Notes: generated by a model from the letters alone, not told the origin. Numbered from the stretch's first letter, positions 1-9,292 are shown. The stretch is DNA of 64,000 bases from Desulfosediminicola flagellatus (GCF_005116655.2 NZ_CP050698.1:4504001-4568000), one strand, 5' to 3'. Translations and numbers: made by a program.

Positions 1-984
1 CTCATCCGCCTTACGGATAAGGCTTGTGAGGATAGTCACAAGACTGTAAACCACCAGAACACTTATCAACATACAGCTGAAAACTATAAGATAGAGGTTG
101 TGGCGAAACGTCTGCCAGTCGGTATTATGAATATATCGTTTTTTCAGTAATACTAGCGACCATGGGGTATTCACGATGGGGCCAATGGCATGGAAAAAGT
201 TTTCCCCGTCACTCGACAAACTGTTGCGCACCCCGGTAACCACACCTGAGTCAAATTGTGACAACGTTTTGCCGTAAAGTTTTGACGAGGTCTGCAGCGC
301 CCCCTTTTCATCGACTAAGAAAAGATCATCAGAAGCGTTCGTTGTGATGGTGTTGACAAAATGCTGCAAAGTTTCCGCGTCGATTGTCGCTCTCAACACC
401 CAGAGTTTTCTGGTTTTAGGATCGAGATTGCTGACCGCCACGGCAAAATGCGGAACCTGTCGATAACCTGTGTAAACATGGCTGATGTAGACACCGCGCT
501 CAAGTGCTTGCTGAAACCATTCTTCTTTAGAATAATCAGCATGCTGCAAATCATAGGGCCCGAAATATGCTTGCTGAACTCCAAACTGATCGATAACACC
601 AAGATCAGCAAAAAACGTATACTGACGCTTGATACGCACAAAGAGGTCTTCGAGGTTATTTTCGGTGATGAGCTCTGTATATCTATCTCTGCGGGCAGCA
701 AACTGCACCACAGACTTAAGGTTCTCGACCATTTGTTCAATGGATTTTATCGAACCATCCAGCCGCCACTCAAGTTGTTCACGCTCCTCTTTTTTGACGA
801 GTTCATCATAGTTCTGGTAGCCGAGTGCGGCTACCATCAGTACCGGAGCCACAGCGATAACAATCATGATTGAAAATAAAATAACATGAAACTGTTTGTA
901 GCTTCTTCTCTTCAACCCCAGATCAATTGAGCTTTTCAGAGCATCAGGGATCATATGATCAGTAAAGGAGTGAGCTGCGTTCAT
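1..984 (-). CDS. Membrane sensor protein, N-terminal part (probable sensor histidine kinase), cut by window edge
   Basis: The frame starts at the ATG complementary to 982-984 and stays open for 328 codons to the left edge, so only the N-terminal part is visible. The translation has a short cytoplasmic head, a transmembrane helix at about residues 33-55, an extracytoplasmic region of roughly 240 residues resembling a dCache/Cache sensor fold (for example FAVAVSNLDPKTRKLWVLRA), and a second membrane helix near residues 295-320 at the edge. This layout is typical of sensor histidine kinases; HAMP and kinase domains would lie outside the window, so the kinase call is inference. The start overlaps the stop of the upstream NifX-like gene by 4 bases, placing it last in the leftward operon with the sigma-54 activator. 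A chemoreceptor is the main alternative. Confidence 0.75.
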   Translation of the reverse strand, partial: MNAAHSFTDHMIPDALKSSIDLGLKRRSYKQFHVILFSIMIVIAVAPVLMVAALGYQNYDELVKKEEREQLEWRLDGSIKSIEQMVENLKSVVQFAARRDRYTELITENNLEDLFVRIKRQYTFFADLGVIDQFGVQQAYFGPYDLQHADYSKEEWFQQALERGVYISHVYTGYRQVPHFAVAVSNLDPKTRKLWVLRATIDAETLQHFVNTITTNASDDLFLVDEKGALQTSSKLYGKTLSQFDSGVVTGVRNSLSSDGENFFHAIGPIVNTPWSLVLLKKRYIHNTDWQTFRHNLYLIVFSCMLISVLVVYSLVTILTSLIRKADE

Positions 985-1346
985 GACAGTACCTGTTCGC
1001 TATCACGGTTAATAAGAATCTCGCCCTGGCTCAGGGTTCCCGCGATTGTCTTATCAATCACGGTCTGCCATTCTCCGATGACACCGTCGAGCACATGCAC
1101 TTTCTTCCAGACCAGAAAGTTATAATGCAACTCTTCGATACCACCACAAACCATATCAGTGATGTTTTCCTCGACTGCCATCTGACACAACCCCTCTTCT
1201 GAAGGCCTTTCCATGATGATAGTTTTTGGTTCTCCAACCAGTGTATGATTTTCGAACCGAACGATCAGTATCTCAGTGGCAAGATCGAAACGTGGTGCGA
1301 CATAATCACCCTGGATAGGTATCAGGAGTTTTCTCACAGGTTCCAC
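981..1346 (-). CDS. NifX/dinitrogenase iron-molybdenum cofactor-type small protein
   Basis: A 121-residue protein with the fold signature of the NifX/NifB-C-terminal family: an N-terminal strand (KLLIPIQGDYVAPRFDLATE), then a central segment with VCGGIEELHYNFLVWKKVHVLDGVIG. Members without a nitrogenase are common in sulfate reducers next to regulators and may bind metal clusters or act as sensors; no nif gene is seen here. It lies one base after the sigma-54 activator gene and overlaps the sensor gene by 4 bases, so the three are almost certainly cotranscribed. The family assignment is fairly good; the role is unknown. Confidence 0.7.
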   Translation of the reverse strand: MEPVRKLLIPIQGDYVAPRFDLATEILIVRFENHTLVGEPKTIIMERPSEEGLCQMAVEENITDMVCGGIEELHYNFLVWKKVHVLDGVIGEWQTVIDKTIAGTLSQGEILINRDSEQVLS

Positions 1347-1347
1347 C

Positions 1348-2787
1348 TCATTCGAGTAAGCCGTTCTGTTTCATTTTCCGCCATAACTTCATCCTTCCCC
1401 AGCCTAGGTTTTGAGCAGCTCTCGTTCGATTGCCGCCCTGCTCTTTGAGAGCGTCAATAATCATCTGGCGTTCGATATCGAGCCAGCGATTGCTGGTATC
1501 CGGTCTATTGCTGGTGTCGGATCTACTGACAACAGACTGAGGTTCATCTGTATTTTCGTGGTCGACAAGGAAATTGTCCTGATGCGATTTGTCCGGCTGC
1601 AACCTTTGCTGCTTTTCGAAGATATACGGCGGAAGTTGGTCTTTACTGATCTTCTTTCGTTTGCAGATGTTCACAGCATATTCAACAATATTGCTTAATT
1701 CACGTATATTGCCCGGGAACTGATACCCCAGAAGGCTTTGCATCGCCGCCGGAGTAAATCCAACAATGTTTTTACCGAGCGCGCCGGTAAATTTCTGTAG
1801 AAAATGATCGAGCAGATAGCGCACATCGCTCTCGCGTTCCCGCAGTGGAGGAAGATGCACATGCAATACATTGAGCCGATAAAACAGATCTTCGCGAAAA
1901 GTGTTGCTCCTCACCTGCTGCCTGAGCGGCCTGTGGGTAGCAGCAATGATTCGCACATCAACAGAGACCGTCTCTTCGCCGCCCACAGGCACAAATTTTT
2001 TATCATCAAGCACAGAGAGCAGCTTAACCTGCAGCGGTAACGGCATATCCCCGATCTCTGTAAGGAAGAGCGTCCCCTTGTCAGCCAGCTTGAACATGCC
2101 CGGCTTATTGCGCGAAGCCCCGGTAAATGCGCCTTTTACATGACCAAACAGTTCAGACTCCAGTAAGCCCAGCGGCAGGGCACCGCAGTTGACTTTGATA
2201 AACGGAAAGCGCGCCCGTGAAGATTGCTGGTGCACAACTTCTGCAATCTTGTCTTTACCTGTACCTGTTTCTCCTGTTAGTAACACCGACGCATCGGTTT
2301 GGGCCAGCAGCGGGATCATATCGAAAACCTTCTGCATCTTCGGGCTGTAACCGATCAACTCAATAGCATTAAAGTCGTGTTTACCGGTAGTGGCATGCTC
2401 TTTTCTGCTGGCAATATTTTCAGCGATAACCAACAGGCCACATCTGTCTCCTGCCTCTTCCCGCAACATAGATACTGTATACTGCACAGGAATTTTTCGA
2501 CGATAGCAGTTAAGAATATCCCCTGTTACTGTTGTTGCCTCACCGCTTTGCAAAACACTGCTGTAGAGTTGGCCTCGTGCATTACCAGTGTTGCTGCGCA
2601 CCACAAACTCACCATAAATACCGGTGACACGTTGCCTGGCATAGCCTGTCATTGCTTCCATCAACCGGTTCATCGCCATGATTTTAAAGCCGATATTGAG
2701 CAGCATTGCCGGATGTGGAATGCCCTCAAGCAACATCGAAATGTCTGGATGAAACGGTTGTTTCATTTCTATGCTATTGGATCGCAT
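1348..2787 (-). CDS. PAS-domain sigma-54-dependent transcriptional activator
   Basis: A 479-residue enhancer-binding protein. A PAS-like sensory domain (about 15-125) is followed by an AAA+ sigma-54 interaction domain with Walker A GETGTGKD at 172-179 and the sigma-54 contact loop GAFTGA at 219-224, then a Fis-type helix-turn-helix at the C-terminus (GGNRTRAAQNLGWGRMKLWR). There is no receiver domain, so input comes through PAS or a partner protein. It begins 2 bases after the CBS-domain gene and is followed at once by the NifX-like gene. It is clearly paralogous to the protein encoded at 9293-10744, sharing the linker LAQTDASVLLTGETGTGKD almost unchanged. Likely targets are the transport genes to the right (inference). 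Confidence 0.93.
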   Translation of the reverse strand: MRSNSIEMKQPFHPDISMLLEGIPHPAMLLNIGFKIMAMNRLMEAMTGYARQRVTGIYGEFVVRSNTGNARGQLYSSVLQSGEATTVTGDILNCYRRKIPVQYTVSMLREEAGDRCGLLVIAENIASRKEHATTGKHDFNAIELIGYSPKMQKVFDMIPLLAQTDASVLLTGETGTGKDKIAEVVHQQSSRARFPFIKVNCGALPLGLLESELFGHVKGAFTGASRNKPGMFKLADKGTLFLTEIGDMPLPLQVKLLSVLDDKKFVPVGGEETVSVDVRIIAATHRPLRQQVRSNTFREDLFYRLNVLHVHLPPLRERESDVRYLLDHFLQKFTGALGKNIVGFTPAAMQSLLGYQFPGNIRELSNIVEYAVNICKRKKISKDQLPPYIFEKQQRLQPDKSHQDNFLVDHENTDEPQSVVSRSDTSNRPDTSNRWLDIERQMIIDALKEQGGNRTRAAQNLGWGRMKLWRKMKQNGLLE

Positions 2788-2789
2788 TT

Positions 2790-3350
2790 TCAGAGCACGG
2801 GCACAGACTGACTACTATCAGCGCGCGGTAATGTGCAATAGCTACCCAAATGTTTAAACACATCGCTCATGCGCACGACTCCAGCCAACACCTGATTTTC
2901 GGTAACAGTCAAAATTGAATTGCCGCTACTGACCATAATCTCAAGGGCATGAAGAAGATGCGTATCTGTGGAAATTGACGGGGGGGGAGCAGACATACTC
3001 CCACCGGCAGTCATTTTAGCCTGACGACGACATGCTTTTTCAAAGCGTCCTTCAAGCAATACAGACAAATCACTAAAACGCTGACTTTTGCCTGAAAACA
3101 CATGAGATTCGTCAGGAGTCAAAAGAAAAGGGAAAAGTGTCTTGAGGATATCGATATAGTTGACACTACCAACCACCACGTTTGCCAGATCTATTACCAG
3201 CAACCATTCATAATAAAGATGTCGGCCGTCATCGGAACTTTTCTCCAGCAACCGTTCAACGCAAGTTCGTAATGAATCACCTTCGTATACACATGGATAA
3301 TTGCCCACCGGGATGAATATTTCGCCTGTTACTGAGATATCAGAAGTCAT
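2790..3350 (-). CDS. CBS-domain protein, possible ligand sensor
   Basis: About 186 residues with two CBS-like halves: one near the N-terminus (YEWLLVIDLANVVVGSVNYIDIL) and one near the C-terminus (ILTVTENQVLAGVVRMSDVFKHLG). CBS pairs usually bind adenosine nucleotides. The frame is open further upstream, but the start at 3350 is chosen because a GGAG ribosome-binding site sits about 7 bases before it. It is the first gene of the leftward regulatory operon, with a 2-base gap to the sigma-54 activator, so it may report energy state to that regulator (inference). Confidence 0.7.
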   Translation of the reverse strand: MTSDISVTGEIFIPVGNYPCVYEGDSLRTCVERLLEKSSDDGRHLYYEWLLVIDLANVVVGSVNYIDILKTLFPFLLTPDESHVFSGKSQRFSDLSVLLEGRFEKACRRQAKMTAGGSMSAPPPSISTDTHLLHALEIMVSSGNSILTVTENQVLAGVVRMSDVFKHLGSYCTLPRADSSQSVPVL

Positions 3351-3651
3351 TGCTGTCTCCAAAGTAATGTTCACGGAATTTTTAAATAAAAACGTAAACA
3401 AGCCCACAGTGATAAACAGAGCAACAGGCATGCCAGTAATCCGCGCCAGAATTTTTCACAATAAAAACAAAATACTAGACCACACCCACTCATACACCAT
3501 CATATGCTCATCAACGCAATGAAACACAATGAAACATATCGAAACGCACCATGCCGTATCAGAGTGTTCCATATTGTGTCGGTCGAGTCTGATAGCTGAG
3601 AAAAATGAGCACAATGGATAGGAGACTGTCGGACTGAACCCCTTCCCCCAG

Positions 3652-3731
3652 CTCGGGGTTGTTGTCGAACAAATTAATGTTGGCAATATTAACTATATCG
3701 CGGTGCCTAATTTTCCGACAATGCCTCGATT
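3652..3731 (-). repeat. Structured intergenic repeat, copy E
   Basis: Read on the minus strand: a block ATCGAGGC, a middle arm (ATTGTCGGAAAATTA), an apical hairpin GCGATAT-AGTTA-ATATTGC, the complementary arm TAATTTGTTCGACAA, and a block AACCCCGAG. It matches copies A-D in block order and architecture but differs in arm sequence. It lies in the spacer between the divergent CBS and kinase-receiver genes. This is the most diverged copy, and no outer arm is obvious. Confidence 0.6.
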
Positions 3732-3894
3732 CGAGAGAAATTCCTCTTCTAGGAGGCTGTCCCCTCTCACGATACGAGATGATACCGATCGATACGCCAC
3801 GAGCCGGTGTTACAGGATAATACATGTGAAAACATACCCAGAAAAGCAATTATAAATCTTTGATTTCACCTGACTTAAAACAACTCCAATCACC

Positions 3895-3910
3895 AGGCAC
3901 AGGGTGTGCA
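3895..3910 (+). promoter_or_regulatory. Candidate sigma-54 promoter (-24/-12)
   Basis: AGGCACAGGGTGTGCA matches the sigma-54 consensus TGGCAC-N5-TTGCA closely and has the required GG-N10-GC spacing. It lies 75 bases before the kinase-receiver fusion gene, beside a regulon containing two sigma-54 activators. Motif match only. Confidence 0.5.
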
Positions 3911-3984
3911 GTATAGATACCAAAGACAGTTTGATACACAGAGCAACAGAACGCGTTGTTAAAACATTATCAAGGAGGTCTACC

Positions 3985-5196
3985 ATGTCATCAATTGCAT
4001 TGTTCCCATGTACCTTCACCCCTGTCACCGAGATAATCGACGAGTTGTCCCGAGTTCTTGAGTTACGTGTCTATAGCGATCAGGAGCTTATCGCTGATAC
4101 TTCCGCCAGGTTTGGCACTGCCCCACAGAGGTTAGAAAAAATGATGTATGGAGGAACATCGGTGTTTAACCAGTTCACTCTGGAGCGGGAAATGACCATC
4201 AACCATTTTCGTGCCGTTCTGGCCGACCGGTTGGCTATCCCGGGTCGCTATCTTTTCGACGGTCTGGTTGCTTCACTCATCCCTGCTAGTGTCAGCCATG
4301 TGCTCCGGGTGCTGGTGGCAGAGAGTAAAAAAGAACGAATAAACCACGCAATGGAGCAGGGACTATCACAACGTGAAGCGAAAAGAATACTACGGGCTAA
4401 GGATGTAAGCGCATACGGATGGACCGATTTTCTCTTTCGTAAAGAAGCCTATGACAAGTCTCTTTACGACCTGGTCATTCCCGTTTCCGGCAGATCACAG
4501 AGTGAACTGGTTACAGAGATCATCGGGGCCTATCGTAAAACCTGCGTGCTCCATACAGCAAAATCGCAGCAGGCAATTACCGACATGAAGCTTGCAACAG
4601 AAGTTGAGGAACACCTTCTGATACATGGTCATAAAGTCGAAGTGAAGGCAAGTGGAGGTGATATCACTCTGGTAGTCGGCAATACGGTAATGAGTTTCAC
4701 CAAACTCGCCAGAGAACTGAGTATTCTTGCTCACCAGATGAAAGATGTAGAAGCTATACACGTAGAGAAAAGCAAAGATTATACAGAATCAATCTATCGC
4801 AGGCAGAAATTCGAACTCCCTTCTAAGGTGCTGTTTGTTGATGATGAAAAGGAATTTGTGCGCACCGTTTCAGAACGGCTGATAAGTCGCGATGTCGGCA
4901 CCTACGGTGTCTACAACGGTGAAGATGCGCTTGAGCTTGTCTCAGAGGATCGCCCTGATGTAATGGTGCTTGATCTAAAAATGCCGGGACTGCATGGAGT
5001 CGAAGTTCTGCGTCGCACCAAAGAACTTGCCCCTGAAGTTGAGGTTATCATCCTGACTGGTCATGGTACCAGCAGAGATATGCAGGAGTGTATGGAACTG
5101 GGCGCTTTCGCGTATATGAATAAACCGGTGGACATTGAAGAGCTGTCTGCAACCATCAAGGAAGCCAATTCTAAGGTACAGGCCAAAGCCGCTTAA
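3985..5196 (+). CDS. Degenerate cytidylate-kinase-like domain fused to response-regulator receiver
   Basis: A 403-residue protein. Residues ~1-190 resemble the cytidylate-kinase-like family (VYSDQELIADTSARFG, the REAKRILRAKD segment, YDLVIPVSGRS), but the N-terminal strand that should carry a glycine-rich P-loop reads SSIALFPCTFTPVTEI, with no GxxGxGK/GSGG motif. A middle part (~205-270) resembles a small HPr-like fold. The C-terminal ~120 residues are a receiver with acidic pocket VDDEKEF, phosphoacceptor VLDLKMPG, TGHG and NKPVD. The start follows a strong AAGGAGG site; the longer upstream frame lacks one. It is followed by a stand-alone receiver. The kinase domain is probably catalytically dead and used as a sensor (inference). 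Confidence 0.82.
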   Translation: MSSIALFPCTFTPVTEIIDELSRVLELRVYSDQELIADTSARFGTAPQRLEKMMYGGTSVFNQFTLEREMTINHFRAVLADRLAIPGRYLFDGLVASLIPASVSHVLRVLVAESKKERINHAMEQGLSQREAKRILRAKDVSAYGWTDFLFRKEAYDKSLYDLVIPVSGRSQSELVTEIIGAYRKTCVLHTAKSQQAITDMKLATEVEEHLLIHGHKVEVKASGGDITLVVGNTVMSFTKLARELSILAHQMKDVEAIHVEKSKDYTESIYRRQKFELPSKVLFVDDEKEFVRTVSERLISRDVGTYGVYNGEDALELVSEDRPDVMVLDLKMPGLHGVEVLRRTKELAPEVEVIILTGHGTSRDMQECMELGAFAYMNKPVDIEELSATIKEANSKVQAKAA

Positions 5197-5243
5197 TTAT
5201 ACATTTTAAAAACACTCATCCATGAATTTGGAGGAGGGCAGAT

Positions 5244-5684
5244 ATGGAACAACAACTCAAAGCGAAAGTATTACTGGTCGACGATGAAGAAGATTTTGTA
5301 GCAAACCTGTCAAAGCGGCTAGAGATGCGCGGTTTAAAAGTCACCGCCGCAACCAGAGGTGCCGATGCCGTAAACCTGGCGGATGATATTCAGTTTGACG
5401 CCATAATCCTCGATCTGGCAATGCCGGGCATGGACGGATTGGAGACTCTTCGCAGAATACGGGAACACAACCCGGACGCCGAGATAATCATGCTCACCGG
5501 ACACGCCTCAATTAAATCGAGCATCGAAGCAATGAAGCTAGGTGCAGAAGACTACCTCGAAAAGCCTGTTGATATCGGTGAGCTGCTCAAAAAAATCAGT
5601 GAAGCACGCGAGAAACGCATTCTGATTCTGCAAAAGCAGTCAAAAGCTGAGATTGAGGAGATCCTCAAAAGTAAAGCCTGGTAA
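5244..5684 (+). CDS. Single-domain response regulator (CheY-like)
   Basis: A 146-residue receiver: acidic pocket VDDEED near residue 13, phosphoacceptor Asp in ILDLAMPG near residue 57, TGHAS and the conserved lysine in EKPVD. A short charged helical tail follows and there is no output domain. A GGAGG site precedes the ATG. It lies 47 bases after the kinase-receiver fusion and is similar to that receiver, so the two probably arose by duplication and may form a relay with the histidine kinase cut off at the left edge. Confidence 0.9.
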   Translation: MEQQLKAKVLLVDDEEDFVANLSKRLEMRGLKVTAATRGADAVNLADDIQFDAIILDLAMPGMDGLETLRRIREHNPDAEIIMLTGHASIKSSIEAMKLGAEDYLEKPVDIGELLKKISEAREKRILILQKQSKAEIEEILKSKAW

Positions 5685-5830
5685 TTAATGAGGGTTATTT
5701 AAAAACATCCCGTAGATTCCCGCTACCAGACAGACTGCCTTAAATGCGATATAGGCCACGTATGACTCTCCATATGTGTGAAAGGATAGTTCTGTCTCGT
5801 CAAAGGAATCTCTCTACTCCGGTGAAAATC

Positions 5831-7351
5831 ATGTCTCAAACGCATAATACGACTGTGGAAAACAGTGAGCTGGCTGTTGCAAAACGTGGCCTTGGAAAGG
5901 TCATACATATAGACTGGAAACGCATCTTTTTCATACTTCTTGGTATAGGTCTTTTTGCTCTCATCTACTGGTGCCCGCCCTGGCCGGATGCCATCGACCC
6001 GATGGGCGAGCATTTTGTCCTGAGCCAGCAGGCCAAGGGGGCACTGGCAGTCTTTGGACTGGCCGCAGTCTGGTGGGTTTTTGAAGTCGTGCCGATCGGT
6101 ATCACCAGTATCGCAATCGGCACTCTGCAGGCGCTGTTTTTAATCAGAAAACCGTCAGTGGCCTTCAAGGATTTCATGGATCCATCAGTGCTCTTTATTT
6201 TTGGTTCCATCGTTATCGGTATGGTCTTTACCAAGACAGGTCTTACCAAGCGACTCGCCTATAAAATGCTTTCGATTGTCGGTGAAAAAACCAGCATGAT
6301 CTATCTTGGCTGCTTTGTAATGACCGCAGCACTCACCCATGTCATGGCCCATACCGCAGTTGCTGCCACCATGTTTCCGCTGTTGATGGCAATTCACGCG
6401 CTCTATTCAGAAGATGAAGGCCCCACACGCTTTGGTAAGGGGCTCTTTATCGGCATGGCCTACGTTGCCGGTGCTGGCAGTATTATCACCCTGCTTGGAG
6501 CCGCACGTGGTGCAGTGGCACTTGGTTTTTACAAAGATATTATGGATGTGGATATCAGTTTCTTTCAACTCACCATGTATATGTTTCCGATAGGCTGGTT
6601 GATGGTCTTTTTGCTCTGGGCCTTCTTTATGGTGTTCTGCAAGCCGGAAAAGGTCCGAATTGAAGGACTCAAAGACCGGGCAAAGCGTATGTATAAAGAA
6701 CTCGGTGCCTGGAGCCGTAACGAGATAGCGACTGTGGTGATTGTATTGGCGACTATCCTGATCATTGCACTTAAAAACTTTATCCCTGCCCTTTCCGGCT
6801 TTGACAAAACCGGCATTATGCTCTGTTCAACCATCGCGTTCTTTGTCTTCAATATACTGAATCTTGAAGATCTTGAAGAGATTCCGTGGAATATCATTCT
6901 GCTCTTTGCCGGAGCCATGTCTATCGGATTCTGTTTATGGGAGACAGGTGCTGCGAAATGGCTGGCAGTAAACTGGCTTCAACTCTTCAAGGATTCCCCC
7001 GGCATCATTTTCATTCTCGGAATGGCATTTTTTGTCATGATTATGACCAACTTCATTATGAACGTTGCTGCAATCGCTATATCACTGCCGGTAGCGCTTG
7101 TTATCGCTCCGTATCTCGGAGTGACGGGCGAAGTTATTTTATTCTCATCACTCGTTACCGCAGGTATGCCTTTTTTACTGCTGGTTGGAGCTGCGCCCAA
7201 TGCCATTGCCTATAATTCAAAACAGTTCTCAACAGGTGAATTTGTGATGTACGGCATTCCTGCCAGTATATTGCTGATGCTGGTTACCTGGCTGGCGATA
7301 ACCGTAATCTGGCCGCTTATGGGAATGACGACACAAATACCGGTTTCATAA
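5831..7351 (+). CDS. SLC13/DASS-family anion:sodium symporter
   Basis: A 506-residue integral membrane protein with 12 or more hydrophobic segments. Family features are the early membrane-entry region (WWVFEVVPIGITSIAIG), a repeat-one motif around AHTAVAATMFPLL and a repeat-two motif NFIMNVAAIAISLP, near the positions where SLC13 proteins hold their SNT anion- and sodium-binding motifs. Substrates of the family are sulfate, dicarboxylates, citrate or similar anions; which applies here cannot be read from the sequence. The start at 5831 is preferred over the upstream extension because it begins a plausible cytoplasmic head; the ribosome site is weak. Lying beside receivers and sigma-54 activators suggests control by them. 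Confidence 0.85.
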   Translation: MSQTHNTTVENSELAVAKRGLGKVIHIDWKRIFFILLGIGLFALIYWCPPWPDAIDPMGEHFVLSQQAKGALAVFGLAAVWWVFEVVPIGITSIAIGTLQALFLIRKPSVAFKDFMDPSVLFIFGSIVIGMVFTKTGLTKRLAYKMLSIVGEKTSMIYLGCFVMTAALTHVMAHTAVAATMFPLLMAIHALYSEDEGPTRFGKGLFIGMAYVAGAGSIITLLGAARGAVALGFYKDIMDVDISFFQLTMYMFPIGWLMVFLLWAFFMVFCKPEKVRIEGLKDRAKRMYKELGAWSRNEIATVVIVLATILIIALKNFIPALSGFDKTGIMLCSTIAFFVFNILNLEDLEEIPWNIILLFAGAMSIGFCLWETGAAKWLAVNWLQLFKDSPGIIFILGMAFFVMIMTNFIMNVAAIAISLPVALVIAPYLGVTGEVILFSSLVTAGMPFLLLVGAAPNAIAYNSKQFSTGEFVMYGIPASILLMLVTWLAITVIWPLMGMTTQIPVS

Positions 7352-7388
7352 AACACAGTTCGATGAGCGATACAGTAGGCCAGTAGGC

Positions 7389-7522
7389 CCTACCCATTAC
7401 TCATGTTATCTTTTTTCCCCGTAATCTGATGCTTTTCCAGCATTCTGCATAGACTGGAAGCGGGCCTAAGGACTGAGGTAAAAGGACTGAGGACTGAGAT
7501 TTTGACATATGGGTAATACGGG
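7389..7522. repeat. MITE-like repeat, family 2, copy 1
   Basis: This region between the two transporter genes shares a block of about 80 bases (core TGCTTTTCCAGCATTCTGCA, then AGACTGGAAGCG and AAGGACTGAG) with 49196-49388. Both copies begin near a CTACCCA motif and end near TATGGGTAATA, which are imperfect inverted ends. No coding potential is seen. Confidence 0.6.
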
Positions 7523-7523
7523 C

Positions 7524-7539
7524 TGGCAAGTTTACAGCT
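7524..7539 (+). promoter_or_regulatory. Weak candidate sigma-54 promoter
   Basis: TGGCAAGTTTACAGCT has GG-N10-GC spacing and a good -24 half but a poor -12 half. It lies 40 bases before the NhaD gene, directly after the family-2 repeat. Confidence 0.25.
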
Positions 7540-7578
7540 GTATCGCTTTTATCGACCATTCACGAAAGGAGAAATACA

Positions 7579-9009
7579 ATGCGTACTTTAAGCCTCTTTT
7601 GCCTTACCGCATTTTTCCTGTTTTCCGGTTTTTGTGGCATAAGCAGTGCGGCTTTAGAAGCAGGTGGTGTGCAGCTGGATCTGACTGGTCACATGGTTGG
7701 ATTCATCAGTCTGATAATATTCTTACTGGCCTATGCTGTGGTGATGGTGGAAGAAGTCACCCATCTTCGTAAATCAAAACCGGTGCTGCTGGCAGCAGGA
7801 CTTATCTGGGGCCTGATTGGTTTTGTTTACGCCAGCAATGGTATTGACCATGTGGCGGAGGCAGCAATTCGCCATAACATTCTTGAGTATGCCGAGCTTT
7901 TATTATTCCTGCTCGTTGCCATGACCTTTATTAATGCCATGGATGAACGACTGGTATTTGAAGTGCTTCGGGTCAGGCTGGTTGGTGCCGGCTATTCATT
8001 TAGAAAACTGTTCTGGATAACAGGAGCGCTGGCTTTTTTCATCTCGCCGGTTGCCGACAATCTCACTACAGCTCTGTTGATGTGTGCAGTCGTAATGGCA
8101 ATCGGTAAGGAGGATAATCGCTTTGTCTGTCTATCCTGTATAAATATCGTGGTTGCTGCTAATGCTGGAGGGGCTTTCAGCCCATTTGGCGATATCACAA
8201 CACTTATGGTCTGGCAGAAAGGGTTGGTGCAGTTTCACGAGTTTCTCACGCTTTTTCTTCCATCAGCAGTCAACTGGCTGGTCCCGGCAATCATTATGAG
8301 TTTTGCGGTACCCCCAAAATATCCAAAGGCAACAGTGGAGAATCTGCATCTCAAACGTGGAGCACTGGTTATCATAGGTCTCTTTCTCTGGACAATTATA
8401 ACAGCAGTCAGCTTCCATAATTTCCTTCAGCTTCCTCCGATGGTCGGCATGATGGCCGGACTCTCGTTATTAAAACTCTATGGATATTATCTCAACAGGA
8501 CGCATAACCACAATGGACCAAGCGCCTTCGGAGAGGAAGAACAAATCGGTGACGTAGTACCCTTTGATATATTTCGTAAAGTAGCCAGGGCGGAATGGGA
8601 TACTCTATTGTTTTTTTACGGAGTTATTCTCTGTGTCGGAGGCCTTGGTTTTATGGGCTATCTTGCAATGGCCTCACAGATAATGTATCTCGACTGGGGA
8701 CCAACTACTGCAAATATTGCAGTCGGATTATTATCCGCTGTTGTTGATAATATTCCGGTAATGTTTGCAGTTCTCACCATGCTGCCAGATATGTCACAGG
8801 GGCAATGGTTGCTGGTTGCTCTTACCGCGGGTACAGGAGGCAGCCTGCTCTCCATTGGCTCTGCCGCCGGAGTGGCACTTATGGGGCAGGCCAGAGGAAA
8901 ATATACATTTTTTAGTCATCTTAAATGGTCACCAGTCATTGCGCTTGGATATGCAGCCGCCATTTATGTACATTTTCTTGTTAACAGCAGCCTTTTTCGT
9001 ATTGGTTAA
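7579..9009 (+). CDS. nhaD: NhaD-type Na+/H+ antiporter
   Basis: A 476-residue membrane protein with a cleavable-looking N-terminal hydrophobic segment (MRTLSLFCLTAFFLFSG) and about 12 further membrane helices. It matches the NhaD/ion-transporter superfamily: SPVADNLTTALLMCAVVMAIG carries the conserved Asp/Asn pair in an unwound helix, AGGAFSPFGDITTLMVW follows, and a second repeat has VVDNIPVMFAVLTM. The ATG follows an AAAGGAG site. It lies downstream of the SLC13 transporter; a sodium-coupled anion symporter next to a sodium exporter would recycle Na+ (inference). Confidence 0.88.
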   Translation: MRTLSLFCLTAFFLFSGFCGISSAALEAGGVQLDLTGHMVGFISLIIFLLAYAVVMVEEVTHLRKSKPVLLAAGLIWGLIGFVYASNGIDHVAEAAIRHNILEYAELLLFLLVAMTFINAMDERLVFEVLRVRLVGAGYSFRKLFWITGALAFFISPVADNLTTALLMCAVVMAIGKEDNRFVCLSCINIVVAANAGGAFSPFGDITTLMVWQKGLVQFHEFLTLFLPSAVNWLVPAIIMSFAVPPKYPKATVENLHLKRGALVIIGLFLWTIITAVSFHNFLQLPPMVGMMAGLSLLKLYGYYLNRTHNHNGPSAFGEEEQIGDVVPFDIFRKVARAEWDTLLFFYGVILCVGGLGFMGYLAMASQIMYLDWGPTTANIAVGLLSAVVDNIPVMFAVLTMLPDMSQGQWLLVALTAGTGGSLLSIGSAAGVALMGQARGKYTFFSHLKWSPVIALGYAAAIYVHFLVNSSLFRIG

Positions 9010-9041
9010 GCTTCAGCCTGAGACTACCCATTATGTTCACT

Positions 9042-9140
9042 CTCAGCGTTAGGCGCCATTTTTTTCATCTGGTAAGCGAAGAACGAGACTCAGGGATATC
9101 AAACATATGCCTGCGATTTTAAAATGACACGATCCTCGAT
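9042..9140 (-). repeat. Structured intergenic repeat, copy A
   Basis: Minus strand: ATCGAGGA, an arm containing GTCATTTT, an apical hairpin GGCATAT-GTTTG-ATATCCC, an inserted stretch, the partner AAAATGGC, then TAACGCTGAG. An outer arm is also present: ATTATGTTCA just left of the block pairs with TGAACATAAT just right of it. The middle arm is less regular than in copies B-D. It sits between nhaD and the second sigma-54 activator. Confidence 0.65.
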
Positions 9141-9292
9141 CTTGAACATAATATCACGTTTCAGTATGTTATCTTGTTAATGATCGCATATCGAGGTGTA
9201 GCAAGAATATTGATTCGCCTCTCTTGAGAAAGGAGTATACTGCAAGAAGAGCGAAGTTTTCTGAGGAGTTAACGTTCCATCACAGGAAAACG

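Noticed and set aside
361..873. Rightward 170-codon open frame
   Set aside because: It is the antisense shadow of the membrane sensor gene on the minus strand, which has a coherent transmembrane and sensor architecture.
3559..4028. Leftward frames in the spacer before the kinase-receiver gene
   Set aside because: They overlap repeat copy E and the sigma-54 promoter, overlap each other, and lack ribosome sites.
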